From NCBI GenBank assembly GCA_027489965.1, contig JAIXZA010000136.1:58356-122355 (forward strand): a DNA stretch of 64,000 bases, read 5' to 3'. Each line of letters begins with the position of its first letter. Within the stretch, counting starts at the first letter, position 1. The stretch is from Verrucomicrobiaceae bacterium. Its GTDB lineage: Bacteria; Verrucomicrobiota; Verrucomicrobiia; Verrucomicrobiales; Verrucomicrobiaceae. Made by a program: the position numbers and the translations under genes. Shown piece after piece: positions 1 through 8,022 of the stretch. Under the pieces are notes generated by a model. It searched no databases, was not told the origin of the DNA, and saw nothing but the letters and a program-made list of their open reading frames with translations.

Positions 1-84
1 CTTGGGGAGTCATCAAATCCTGGACCCGTTGGCAGAGCTGAGTTTGGCCCAAGGAAACGAGGCGATCAGACTCGTTTCACCGTC

Positions 85-432
85 TTGCTGCGTGCATTCC
101 TGTCGTTCTTCCTGATTGGGGCGGCCATTTGGCTGCTTGCAGAACCGATGGGTATCAGGGGATTGAGTGCTTATCTTTATCCCAGTCTTGGCTTTTTGGT
201 TTATTGTTTGATAGCCTATTTTGTTCATCCCGAGCCTGATGAATCCAACATGGGCTTGATCGGCGGTTTAATTGATCATCCCTTTCGATACTCAGATGAC
301 CACAACCGCTTCCTGCTTTTCCTGATGATATTCTTGATGCCGGGAAGATTCATCTCAGAAGCAGCAGTGGACACCTGCACTTTAATTGGGAATGCCGCGC
401 GTAAAGGCCCCAAAAAAGCTGAGCTTGAATGA
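85..432 (+). CDS. Small hypothetical membrane protein
   Basis: The reading frame opens with TTG and gives 115 residues. Two hydrophobic stretches (about residues 2-20 and 29-47) suggest two membrane segments. They are followed by a polar part with a DHPFRYSDDHNR section, a third hydrophobic stretch near 77-87 and a basic tail. I do not recognise the family. No partner gene is evident: the next gene is convergent and 50 bases away. The start is uncertain because the window begins only 84 bases upstream. Coding is supported by length and the consistent membrane pattern only. Confidence 0.5.
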   Translation: MLRAFLSFFLIGAAIWLLAEPMGIRGLSAYLYPSLGFLVYCLIAYFVHPEPDESNMGLIGGLIDHPFRYSDDHNRFLLFLMIFLMPGRFISEAAVDTCTLIGNAARKGPKKAELE

Positions 433-482
433 GCTAGGGCCTGGAGCGTGCCAATTGACTCTGCCAGAACAGCGGGGTTAGC

Positions 483-1775
483 TCATTTCACCATCACCTT
501 GATGCCGATGTCCTTGTAGCCTGCGATGATGTCTGCGGCAAGCTTGGGATAGGGGCGTTCGTCGATGAGGATGGAGAGGTTTTTAAAGGGCGCGGTGGCT
601 GGGTCTCTATCTGGCGGTGGGAAATCACGAGGGTAGCTAAAGCGTCCACCTTCCATCATTTTGACTCTCGGATCGGCAAAGAAAGCGCGGAGCTCGGCTA
701 CTTGGCCATAGACGGCTTCCATGAACTTGATGAAGCGGGTGCCTTTCTTGTCGCCATCGAGGTGGCTGAAATAATAGACGAGAAGCTGGGAACGATGATA
801 CATCGCAGCCATTTTTTCTGAAGTTTCGCATTCGGCATCCCATTGATCGCGATTCATGGTGATCATTTTTTCCAGACTGCCGAGATCTGGGATGAAGCCG
901 CGTTGTTGCCATTCATCCACGTCTTGTTTGATGCCGCTTTTATGACCGTCAGCGCGGAAGGTGCCGGATTTATAGGGGAGCATCTCGGTGTACTCGGCGG
1001 TGCCTTCGACGACCCATTTGGGTAGGAAGCCGAGGTAATCGTCCATGAGTTGGTGGGTGATTTCATGGATGAGGGTGCCGTTGCTGTAGTTGTCGTCTTT
1101 AAAATAGGTCTGTCCGCGCTTTTCCATGCCGAGGCTTTGGAAGGGAATTTTGAAGATTTTGTCGCCACTGCTGTAAACGCCACCCGACATCTCAGGGCCA
1201 CCTGCGGCGATGTAGTCGTTCCTTGTCTCATAAAGAGCCGCGATAAAACGCGGGCGTCCTTCCGGTGGCTTGCATTGCACGCCCCACGGTAGGGATTCGA
1301 TGAGGAATTTGGTGGCTTCAAAAGTGCGTGCCACTTCCTTCATCACGCTGCCTGCTAATTTGGCCTGTGAGCTGAATTCAAAGGCCTCCGATTGATAAAC
1401 ATATTTTCGGTCAGCCGCATTTTCTGAGATGGCGGCGATCTCGACAGCCTTTGCGGGCACGATGACATTTTGCGGCCAGGTGCGCTTTTCAAGGGGAATG
1501 CGGGCTGCGTCTGGTTTAGTCGCTGTTGCTGCAGTTGGCATTGCGGAAGGGCTGCTGGCCTGAGCTTTGGCAAAAGCCTGATCTTCGGCACTGAGTCGAG
1601 CTAGGGGGAAGGGGACAGTTTGGCCTGAGGCAAGTTTTAGAAGCACGCTATCTCCCTGCATCCCTGAATACTCAGCTTCGACCTGACGGCCTGTCGAGTC
1701 TGTCCAAGGGCGGGCTTCGGCTAGGGCTGTAAGACTGAGAATCGTTAATCCAAAAAGTGGGGGGATTTTACGCAT
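483..1775 (-). CDS. Secreted protein with SHD1-like N-terminus and HExxH metallopeptidase-like domain
   Basis: A signal peptide (residues 1-22) is followed by a short module, RPWTDSTGRQVEAEY to LSAEDQAF (about 22-68), that matches the SHD1/SLA1-like repeat frequent in planctomycete and verrucomicrobial secreted proteins. After a low-complexity linker comes a globular domain with HEITH at 237-241 and EGTAEY at 257-262, the layout of gluzincin zinc peptidases (HExxH plus a downstream Glu). The protein probably acts in the periplasm or outside the cell. No substrate can be named. It resembles DUF1570-type uncharacterised peptidases. The gene is monocistronic and divergent from the NspC-like gene. 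The ATG start directly precedes the signal peptide. Confidence 0.75.
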   Translation of the reverse strand: MRKIPPLFGLTILSLTALAEARPWTDSTGRQVEAEYSGMQGDSVLLKLASGQTVPFPLARLSAEDQAFAKAQASSPSAMPTAATATKPDAARIPLEKRTWPQNVIVPAKAVEIAAISENAADRKYVYQSEAFEFSSQAKLAGSVMKEVARTFEATKFLIESLPWGVQCKPPEGRPRFIAALYETRNDYIAAGGPEMSGGVYSSGDKIFKIPFQSLGMEKRGQTYFKDDNYSNGTLIHEITHQLMDDYLGFLPKWVVEGTAEYTEMLPYKSGTFRADGHKSGIKQDVDEWQQRGFIPDLGSLEKMITMNRDQWDAECETSEKMAAMYHRSQLLVYYFSHLDGDKKGTRFIKFMEAVYGQVAELRAFFADPRVKMMEGGRFSYPRDFPPPDRDPATAPFKNLSILIDERPYPKLAADIIAGYKDIGIKVMVK

Positions 1776-1889
1776 GACCCTTGGGGTTTATCACGAAGCT
1801 TTGTGTGATGGCAAGAACAACGAGCTATTTCTTGAACAATTTACAATCCTGCTGGCACGCTCGTCTCATCTCGCTATCTCGGTGCGCGT

Positions 1890-3080
1890 ATGGCCCCTAC
1901 ACCTCCGCATGTTTTTGAGCAACCTGCTCCCGCTTTCGATGTCGCATCTGTCGAGACACCGGCTTATGTCGTTGACCGTGGTTTATTGAAAAAGAACTTG
2001 GAAAAGCTGGCCATGGTTCAGCGTGAGTCTGGGGCAAAGATCTTGCTGGCAATGAAGGGTTTTTCTATGTTTGCCACCTTTGATTTGGTGCGTGAATACC
2101 TGCACGGTTGCTGCTCTAGCGGACTGCATGAGGCACTACTTGGGCATGAGGAGTTCCGTAAAGAACTGCACGTTTATGCACCTGCCTTTAAGCAGGCGGA
2201 GATGGAGGCGATCATCCCCATCTCTCATCACATCAGTTTTAACTCGCCCACTCAATGGCAGCGCTGGAAGCCCATGCTGGACGCTGCCCGCGCTGCGGGT
2301 CTGCATGCCCCCAGTCCCGGTATCCGCGTGAATCCTGAGCATAGTGAGGTGGAGTGCAGTCTCTATGATCCATGCTCCCCCAGCTGTCGACTGGGTACCA
2401 GGGCGGATATCTTGGATAAGGAAGATCTCACAGGTCTTGAGGGGCTGCATTTTCATGCCCTCTGTGAGCAGGACAGCGATGTCCTAGAGCGCACACTTGC
2501 TGCGGTGGAGATGCGTTTTCCGAAACTGCTGGCCCAGGTGAAATGGGTGAACATGGGTGGTGGTCACCACATCACGCGGAAAGACTACGACGTGGAGCGC
2601 CTGATCCGAGTCATTCGCAGCTTCAAAGAACGCTATGATGTGGAGGTCTATCTGGAGCCTGGAGAAGCCGTGGCGCTGAATACTGGCTATCTGATCGCCA
2701 GTGTGCTGGACATCGTGCCGACAGACATTCCCACGGCCATCCTCGATACCTCAGCGACAGCGCATATGCCAGATACCTTGGAGATGCCTTACCGTCCTCA
2801 CATCCTGGGCACGGATAAGCCTGGCGTGCTGCCATACACTTATCGCCTCGGCGGCATGACCTGCCTGGCTGGAGACGTGATTAATGAATACAGTTTCCCT
2901 GAGCCCTTGCAGATCGGTCAAAAGCTCGTCTTTACCGACATGGCCCATTACACCATGGTTAAAACCAGCACTTTCAATGGTGTGCCGCATCCCGACATCG
3001 ATCTCTATGATCCTGAGACCGGCGTTTTGCGAGTGGTGCGGCGCTTTGGTTATCTGGACTTTAAGCAGAAGCTATCCTAG
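1890..3080 (+). CDS. nspC: Carboxynorspermidine/carboxyspermidine decarboxylase family protein
   Basis: This 396-residue protein is a fold-III PLP-dependent decarboxylase of the alanine-racemase/ornithine-decarboxylase type. TPAYVVDR precedes the PLP lysine in AMKGFS (K56). HFHALCEQ, the glycine-rich WVNMGGGHH phosphate-binding section and LEPGEA follow in the order typical of NspC. NspC removes CO2 from carboxynorspermidine or carboxyspermidine in the aspartate-semialdehyde route to (nor)spermidine. The usual partner, carboxy(nor)spermidine dehydrogenase, is not in the window. The gene lies in the same direction as a carrier-protein/condensation gene and a halogenase-like gene. It may therefore serve general polyamine synthesis or supply an amine to that locus. 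Its TAG stop lies inside a repeated 20-bp motif. Confidence 0.85.
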   Translation: MAPTPPHVFEQPAPAFDVASVETPAYVVDRGLLKKNLEKLAMVQRESGAKILLAMKGFSMFATFDLVREYLHGCCSSGLHEALLGHEEFRKELHVYAPAFKQAEMEAIIPISHHISFNSPTQWQRWKPMLDAARAAGLHAPSPGIRVNPEHSEVECSLYDPCSPSCRLGTRADILDKEDLTGLEGLHFHALCEQDSDVLERTLAAVEMRFPKLLAQVKWVNMGGGHHITRKDYDVERLIRVIRSFKERYDVEVYLEPGEAVALNTGYLIASVLDIVPTDIPTAILDTSATAHMPDTLEMPYRPHILGTDKPGVLPYTYRLGGMTCLAGDVINEYSFPEPLQIGQKLVFTDMAHYTMVKTSTFNGVPHPDIDLYDPETGVLRVVRRFGYLDFKQKLS

Positions 3081-3096
3081 CCTGAATTATTCATGA
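3077..3096 (-). repeat. 20-bp motif TCATGAATA-N4-AGGCTAG, copy 1 (inverted)
   Basis: Read on the minus strand this is TCATGAATA-ATTC-AGGCTAG. It overlaps the stop codon of the nspC-like gene and faces copy 2 at 3241-3260, so the intergenic region is bounded by an inverted pair. A weak hairpin (3119-3124 with 3139-3144, followed by GTTTTG) lies between them and could act as a terminator. Confidence 0.6.
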
Positions 3097-3240
3097 GCCA
3101 TCTACTGCAACCACTGAAAAGCCCGAGTCTGCAGCGTTGGGCTTGTTTTGAAAGGCGTCGAGCATCTACAAATGCACTCGGCCTTTTTAAACAGTGCCCG
3201 CCTTGCAGGCTCAGGCTTTTGAGCGTTTTCGCAACGATGT

Positions 3241-3260
3241 TCATGAATAATCTAGGCTAG
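3241..3260 (+). promoter_or_regulatory. 20-bp motif TCATGAATA-N4-AGGCTAG, copy 2
   Basis: TCATGAATA-ATCT-AGGCTAG ends 55 bases before the start of the carrier/condensation gene. Copy 3 sits in an equivalent place before the halogenase-like gene. The equal placement upstream of two neighbouring genes suggests a shared operator or promoter element; its function is inferred. Confidence 0.5.
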
Positions 3261-3315
3261 ATCCGTCTTTGACGCATCAGCTTGACCGACTTTAATTTCA
3301 CTCTCTTTAAGCCAC

Positions 3316-5034
3316 ATGCCTGCCTCTGAAACTCTTTCCCAACTCGAAGCACGAGTGCTTTGCCTCGTGCGTGATGAAGTGCTGCAAACGCCGCCTGGAT
3401 TCACCGTTACTTCGGACCTTTTTGATGCAGGGCTGGACTCAATGGCGATCATGCAGTTGCTGCTACTTTTAGAGGAGCATTACGGCGTGGCGATTCCCGT
3501 CGGCAGTGTCTCTCGGGCAAATTTTAAAACAGCCCAGGCCATCGGCGCACTGCTGGTAGCCCAGGGGTATGAGGTCTTGCCGGAAGAGCTGCAGGTGGCG
3601 ACCGAAATCGCTGAAGTGCCAGCTGCTTCTGTGGCTGAGACGGCTGAGGTGATGGCCCCATCTGCACCAGAACCCATGGCGGCTTTTGATCGCTTACCAC
3701 TACGGGATTGTGATTTCTTCACCCATGCTTTTGATGAAATGCTACGCAAAGCCGGACAAGGTGGCCACATCGCCCATTCGTTCATCGAACTGGAGCGCAC
3801 GCCGGATGTGCCGACTTTGCAAAAGCTTCTGACAGAGCTGCCGACCTCCTATCCTTTCCCGATCCTGACGGCGCAGTTAAAGAAGCCTTCATTCTTTTCT
3901 CTGCCTATTTGGATGCCTGCGGCCAATCCGAGGCCTCTGGCGCTGCATTTGTGGTCTCAGGCAGGATCTCCTGGTGCTCTTTCAGCTCATGGCGCGGAGA
4001 ACTTCACCGATCTACAAACGAAGCTGGATGACATCATCAATACTTCCTTGCCACAGCATGAGGATGGCTGGGAGAACGTGCGCTTTGATCTGGTGGAAAA
4101 AGAGGATGGCAGCTGCGTCTTTGTCTTCTCCTGGAGTCATCTGATCATGGACGGCATCGGTGCGGAGTTCTTCCTGCTAGAGTTGGATCGACTGATGAGC
4201 GGTGGCAAAAGCCTGCCTGTGCCAGCCTTTGATCTCACCGATCTAAATGATCCACGCGGATGGGGAGAGCGCTGGAAGACGGCGAAGGTCATGCCGAACT
4301 TTTTTGACAGCGTGATGAAAAAGCCCTTCGAGGCTCTAGGCTCAGCCAAGCTTTCCGAAGGCCGCGCCCACTTCCAAGTCATCACTCTGACCGAAGAGCA
4401 GACGCAAGAGGCCGCTCGCCGCAGTGCAGACATCTCAGGGCCGCTGATCAATATGCCCTTTCATCTGGCCTGTGCCATGCGCGCGCATCACGGCGTTTTC
4501 CAGCATCGCGGCGTGAAGCCTGAGTCGCTGATGTGCTGCATCCCCATTCAGGTGCGGAAGAAAGGCGTGCGCGGCCCACTTTTCCAGAATCATCTGACCA
4601 TGTTCTTCTGCAATCTACTGGCAGACGAACTCACCACCCTAGGTGCGGCGGCTCAGTCCCTGCACAATCAACACAATCGTTTTATTAAAGACAAGATCGG
4701 TGATGCCTTCCGAGATCTCATGTGGCTGATGCGCCCCATGCCGCCCGGGCTGCACATGACCTTCATTAACTTCCACATGAAGGGGAAATTTAGCTCCTTC
4801 TATCATTCCAACACGGGTGTCTTTGCCCCCGAATTGACAAGCTTCGGCGGCGCTACCGTGACGAATGCCTATCATGTCCCCAGCTTCTCCGATCCTCCGG
4901 GGACGGGCGTCTTCACCAATGAAAAGAACGGCCGCCTGGTGCTGACGCTGTGCTGGCGCGAGGGCACGCTGAGCGAGTCTGAACGTCAGATCTTCATAGA
5001 TCAATTGATGGCTGATCTCGGCGTAAACAGCTAG
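3316..5034 (+). CDS. Acyl/peptidyl carrier domain fused to a condensation-type acyltransferase domain
   Basis: Residues 1-80 form a carrier domain with the phosphopantetheine serine in AGLDSM (S42). After an Ala/Glu-rich linker (about 95-120), the remaining 450 residues look like the condensation/WES acyltransferase superfamily. The active-site motif reads SHLIMDG (274-280), a variant of HHxxxDG that keeps the second His and the Asp. Such a protein could load an acyl or aminoacyl group on its own carrier and transfer it to an amine or alcohol. It lies between a PLP decarboxylase and a halogenase-like flavoprotein, all on the same strand, consistent with a minimal natural-product pathway. No adenylation domain or phosphopantetheinyl transferase is in the window. 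The start is the first ATG of the frame, just before the carrier fold. Confidence 0.8.
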   Translation: MPASETLSQLEARVLCLVRDEVLQTPPGFTVTSDLFDAGLDSMAIMQLLLLLEEHYGVAIPVGSVSRANFKTAQAIGALLVAQGYEVLPEELQVATEIAEVPAASVAETAEVMAPSAPEPMAAFDRLPLRDCDFFTHAFDEMLRKAGQGGHIAHSFIELERTPDVPTLQKLLTELPTSYPFPILTAQLKKPSFFSLPIWMPAANPRPLALHLWSQAGSPGALSAHGAENFTDLQTKLDDIINTSLPQHEDGWENVRFDLVEKEDGSCVFVFSWSHLIMDGIGAEFFLLELDRLMSGGKSLPVPAFDLTDLNDPRGWGERWKTAKVMPNFFDSVMKKPFEALGSAKLSEGRAHFQVITLTEEQTQEAARRSADISGPLINMPFHLACAMRAHHGVFQHRGVKPESLMCCIPIQVRKKGVRGPLFQNHLTMFFCNLLADELTTLGAAAQSLHNQHNRFIKDKIGDAFRDLMWLMRPMPPGLHMTFINFHMKGKFSSFYHSNTGVFAPELTSFGGATVTNAYHVPSFSDPPGTGVFTNEKNGRLVLTLCWREGTLSESERQIFIDQLMADLGVNS

Positions 5035-5048
5035 CTGCGCCTAGCCTT

Positions 5049-5068
5049 TCATGAATAGGTCAGGCTAG
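5049..5068 (+). promoter_or_regulatory. 20-bp motif TCATGAATA-N4-AGGCTAG, copy 3
   Basis: TCATGAATA-GGTC-AGGCTAG ends 71 bases before the halogenase-like gene. CTAGCCT at 5041-5047 pairs with AGGCTAG at 5062-5068, so this copy can also form a 7-bp stem. Confidence 0.5.
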
Positions 5069-5139
5069 AAAAAAGTTAAACAAAACAGACGCGTTCTTGC
5101 GCGGGCTTGTCCTGTTGGCTAGTATGAAGGATCATTGCC

Positions 5140-6426
5140 ATGAAGATCCTACAAAAATCACTTCGCGTCGGCATCGTCGGCGCTGGTCCTGCCGGAGCCA
5201 CTCTTGCTGCTTTGTTGGCTAAAGAAGGGGTGGATGCAGTGTTCTTTGATGATGGCAGGCGCCCTGATATGGTTGTAGGTGAATCGTTGATCCCACGGTT
5301 AGTCACCGTTTTTCGGAAGCTCGGCATTGAAGAAGAGGTGGCCAAGCTGGGGACGCATAAGCCTGGTGTGACCTGGATCTTTGATGAAAATGATGCTTTG
5401 GAGCTTTCCTTTGAAGCCATGCGTGGCGTGCTGCCGACCTATGCCTACAATGTCCCGCGTCGGCCCTTTGATGATCTGGTGCATGAGACCGCACTTAAAG
5501 CAGGCGCACGCTTCATTCCCTGCACCGTGAAGCTGGAAGTCGGCCAGACCGAGCGCGGTGAAAAAGTGCCGCGTCTGGCAGCTGAAACGCTGGCTTTAGT
5601 GCCTGACTGGAAAGGTCAGCAGCCGGATCTACTCGTGGATGCCAGTGGTCGCCGCAGGCTCTTTGCCAAACTACTCGGCCTAACCGCCAAGATCGGCAAA
5701 CGGAAGGACATCTCCCACTTTGCCCACTATGAAAACTGCACCATGCCGACTCCCGCTGGGCAGGCCATCATTACACGTCTAAAACACGGCTGGTCTTGGC
5801 GTATCCCTTTGAAGCACGCACTGTCAGTAGGTGTTGTCGTCGATAAAGATTACGCCAAGCAATATGGCAGCAACGCTGAAGAGCAGCTAGAGGCCATGAT
5901 CGATCAGAATAAGCCGCTGGCAGAAGCCTGCCCAAACCGGAAGCGCATCACGCCAGTGACGACCTATGCCAATTATCAGCTCATCTCCGATCAGGGACAT
6001 GGCGACGGCTGGGTAGCGGTGGGAGATTCTTTTGGTTTTGTCGATCCGATGCTTTCCCCCGGTCTCTGCATGGCCATGACCTCCGCCGAGCAGCTCGCAG
6101 AGGCCATCGTTCAAAATGGTTCCAGCCAGTGGGACAAGGCCTTCAGCAGCTATCTCGACTGGTTCCGCGAGCAGCTCAAAGCCTGGCAGGAACTCGTGGA
6201 CATCTTTTATGGTGGCCAAATCTTTGCTCTTCAGCGCACCGGCACCGAGATGTCCCGCCGTTTCCCCGGCAAGATCAGTGTCATCATGCAGCGTCACTTT
6301 GAGAAGAACATCTCCGGCATGGCCGGCGGTGGTCTCACCACCAATCCCTACAGCCGCAACCTCCTCCGCTTCATGACCCGCTACGGCATCTACGGACACG
6401 AGCCCGCGGACTTTGCGGTGGTGTAG
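5140..6426 (+). CDS. Flavin-dependent halogenase-like FAD oxidoreductase
   Basis: The N-terminus carries the FAD Rossmann motif GIVGAGPAGA (residues 11-20), then GESLIP at 47-52. The halogenase signature WSWRIP (W218-P223, pattern WxWxIP) is present. A lysine in HKPGV (K74) sits where the chloramine-forming lysine of flavin-dependent halogenases is found. The second FAD motif, GDSFGFVDPMLSPG, lies near 290. Members of this superfamily halogenate tryptophan, pyrroles, phenols or carrier-bound acyl groups; geranylgeranyl-reductase-like enzymes share the fold. The adjacent carrier protein makes a carrier-tethered substrate plausible. The protein is 428 residues, shorter than tryptophan halogenases (about 500) but close to carrier-dependent ones. 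No flavin reductase is nearby. The substrate and true halogenation activity are not proven. Confidence 0.75.
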   Translation: MKILQKSLRVGIVGAGPAGATLAALLAKEGVDAVFFDDGRRPDMVVGESLIPRLVTVFRKLGIEEEVAKLGTHKPGVTWIFDENDALELSFEAMRGVLPTYAYNVPRRPFDDLVHETALKAGARFIPCTVKLEVGQTERGEKVPRLAAETLALVPDWKGQQPDLLVDASGRRRLFAKLLGLTAKIGKRKDISHFAHYENCTMPTPAGQAIITRLKHGWSWRIPLKHALSVGVVVDKDYAKQYGSNAEEQLEAMIDQNKPLAEACPNRKRITPVTTYANYQLISDQGHGDGWVAVGDSFGFVDPMLSPGLCMAMTSAEQLAEAIVQNGSSQWDKAFSSYLDWFREQLKAWQELVDIFYGGQIFALQRTGTEMSRRFPGKISVIMQRHFEKNISGMAGGGLTTNPYSRNLLRFMTRYGIYGHEPADFAVV

Positions 6427-6847
6427 TGAGAAATGAATCCCCTACTTTAAATATTCGGTTGCTGCTCGCCGCCTGAAGAGCCCAAGTCTCTGATTGATTA
6501 TAGCTTGGATGTGGTTTCTTTTTGGGTAACAAGATTTTTCCAAATCCTATTTCTTAGCTTCGCCTCAGTTCACTAAATGGAAGTGAAAGCGGCATCAGGA
6601 TAAGATCGACATTTCTGTTTCTATGGTAAGAGCAGGTTCAACCACTGGCTAAAGGATAGAATGCCTTTGGTATCGAAATCAAGAATCCGGAGATGCTGAT
6701 GCGGCCAATAAAGCATTTGGTTTCAAATAGCTGAGCGTGACAGCGTGCCACCTCAGTTTTCAGCATCGTATCAAGACAACTTCGTAACGGCTAAATAAAT
6801 TTTACATACGCCTTGGAAGAAATGCCTGTTTGAGCACACTATGAGGA
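6427..6847. other. Intergenic region without a recognised gene
   Basis: About 420 bases with no convincing reading frame on either strand. The second half is AT-richer and ends directly before the orphan membrane-protein gene. CTGAAGAGCCCAAGTCT near 6473 resembles CTGAAAAGCCCGAGTCT after the nspC-like gene near 3114. I could not identify an RNA or operator. Confidence 0.4.
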
Positions 6848-7663
6848 ATGAGCGATAATACAGCTGCCTCAAAGCAAGACCCCGCCATTCCCCCAAAATA
6901 TATAATCGTAGCCATAGCGACGGCTTGTATCTGGCTCACGATTTGGGCCTTTTACATTTTCATCGCATCGAAAGACAATGAAAGTGCGTGGATTGCCAAG
7001 CTAGGTCAAATTGGAGATGCCTTTGGTCCGCTCACAGCCTTTCTAACCGCTTCTGCACTCTTTACTGCTATCATAGCTACTTTCATTCAGATCCGAGAAT
7101 TCCGGAGTCAACTCAGGGAAATGCAACTCTCTGCCGAAGAAATGCAAAATCAAACAGCGACCTACAGAGAGCAACTTGCAGAAGCTAGAGTGCAAAGCTC
7201 GATTTTAAGGGAACAAATGCACTCAAACAAGGTCGCGAAATTAATCATGCATCTGCCCTATTTTGAAATCACCATACCTAACAGTATTAATCTGAGGATT
7301 TGGTCCACTTGTGAAAGTCCGATTTTCCAACTCTCACTTTCAACAACGGTCGATTACATCGAATGGAGTGATTTGCACGACCTGAATATGTATGTCGAAA
7401 AGCAAATTCATGGAAATGATGGTTTAAGTGATGTGCAAAGCCACTGTCGCTATAACAAAACGATTCCTCGCTTACACAATAGTTCACTGATTGAATGCAG
7501 ACTGCCTCCAAAAAGCACGGCATTAATTTTCGAATACACACTCTGTTCAGGGCAAAAATTGAAAGAACACATCGAGCTTAGTTCGGCAGAAATTTATTCA
7601 AACAAAACTCAGCAGGTGTATCTGCTTGAAAGCGCTATTCGATCCGAAAACGATGAAGCTTGA
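6848..7663 (+). CDS. Two-TM coiled-coil membrane protein, unknown function
   Basis: The 271-residue protein has two membrane segments (about 18-40 and 63-82). A GDAFGP motif precedes the second, and a coiled coil rich in Gln/Glu (about 85-127) follows. The remaining 140 residues are a soluble domain I do not recognise. The layout (TM, IGDxFG, TM, coiled coil) recalls the loosely defined membrane proteins sometimes labelled putative phage abortive infection protein, but similarity by eye is limited to that part. Base composition is visibly AT-richer than the flanking genes, which may indicate recent acquisition. No operon partner is apparent. Confidence 0.65.
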   Translation: MSDNTAASKQDPAIPPKYIIVAIATACIWLTIWAFYIFIASKDNESAWIAKLGQIGDAFGPLTAFLTASALFTAIIATFIQIREFRSQLREMQLSAEEMQNQTATYREQLAEARVQSSILREQMHSNKVAKLIMHLPYFEITIPNSINLRIWSTCESPIFQLSLSTTVDYIEWSDLHDLNMYVEKQIHGNDGLSDVQSHCRYNKTIPRLHNSSLIECRLPPKSTALIFEYTLCSGQKLKEHIELSSAEIYSNKTQQVYLLESAIRSENDEA

Positions 7664-8022
7664 ATGACTGATCAGATTACTGAATTCAAATCAGCTTGAT
7701 AGGATGTCGTTCACTTTAACCGCCCGAGCAGATGCCGCTACTGTTTTCCCCGAAGCCACCCGCACGCTCATCACCCTACATCAAACGAGCTTTCCGAAGT
7801 TGGCACTGCCCGCAAAAACGAGAGTGAAGACGGCATGGCTGTCGTTGCGGGAGTGAAACTGGCTGCTACATAGAACCGTTGACGCAGGCTGGTATGGCTG
7901 TCCTTAGACATGACACGCCGTGACACCGAATCGATAGGCTAGATTCAAATCAATGGAAACCAATGTTTTGAATTTCATTCAGACTGAAGCTAACATAAAA
8001 TGATTGGCATATTGTTTGCATC
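7664..8022. other. Intergenic region without a recognised gene
   Basis: About 360 bases. No credible open frame was seen. AGGCTAG occurs at 7936-7942, the same heptamer that ends the 20-bp motif near 3.2 and 5 kb, but without the TCATGAATA half. Confidence 0.4.

Noticed and set aside
5887..6399. 170-residue minus-strand frame opposite the halogenase-like gene
   Set aside because: Antisense shadow; no start context and no recognisable motif.
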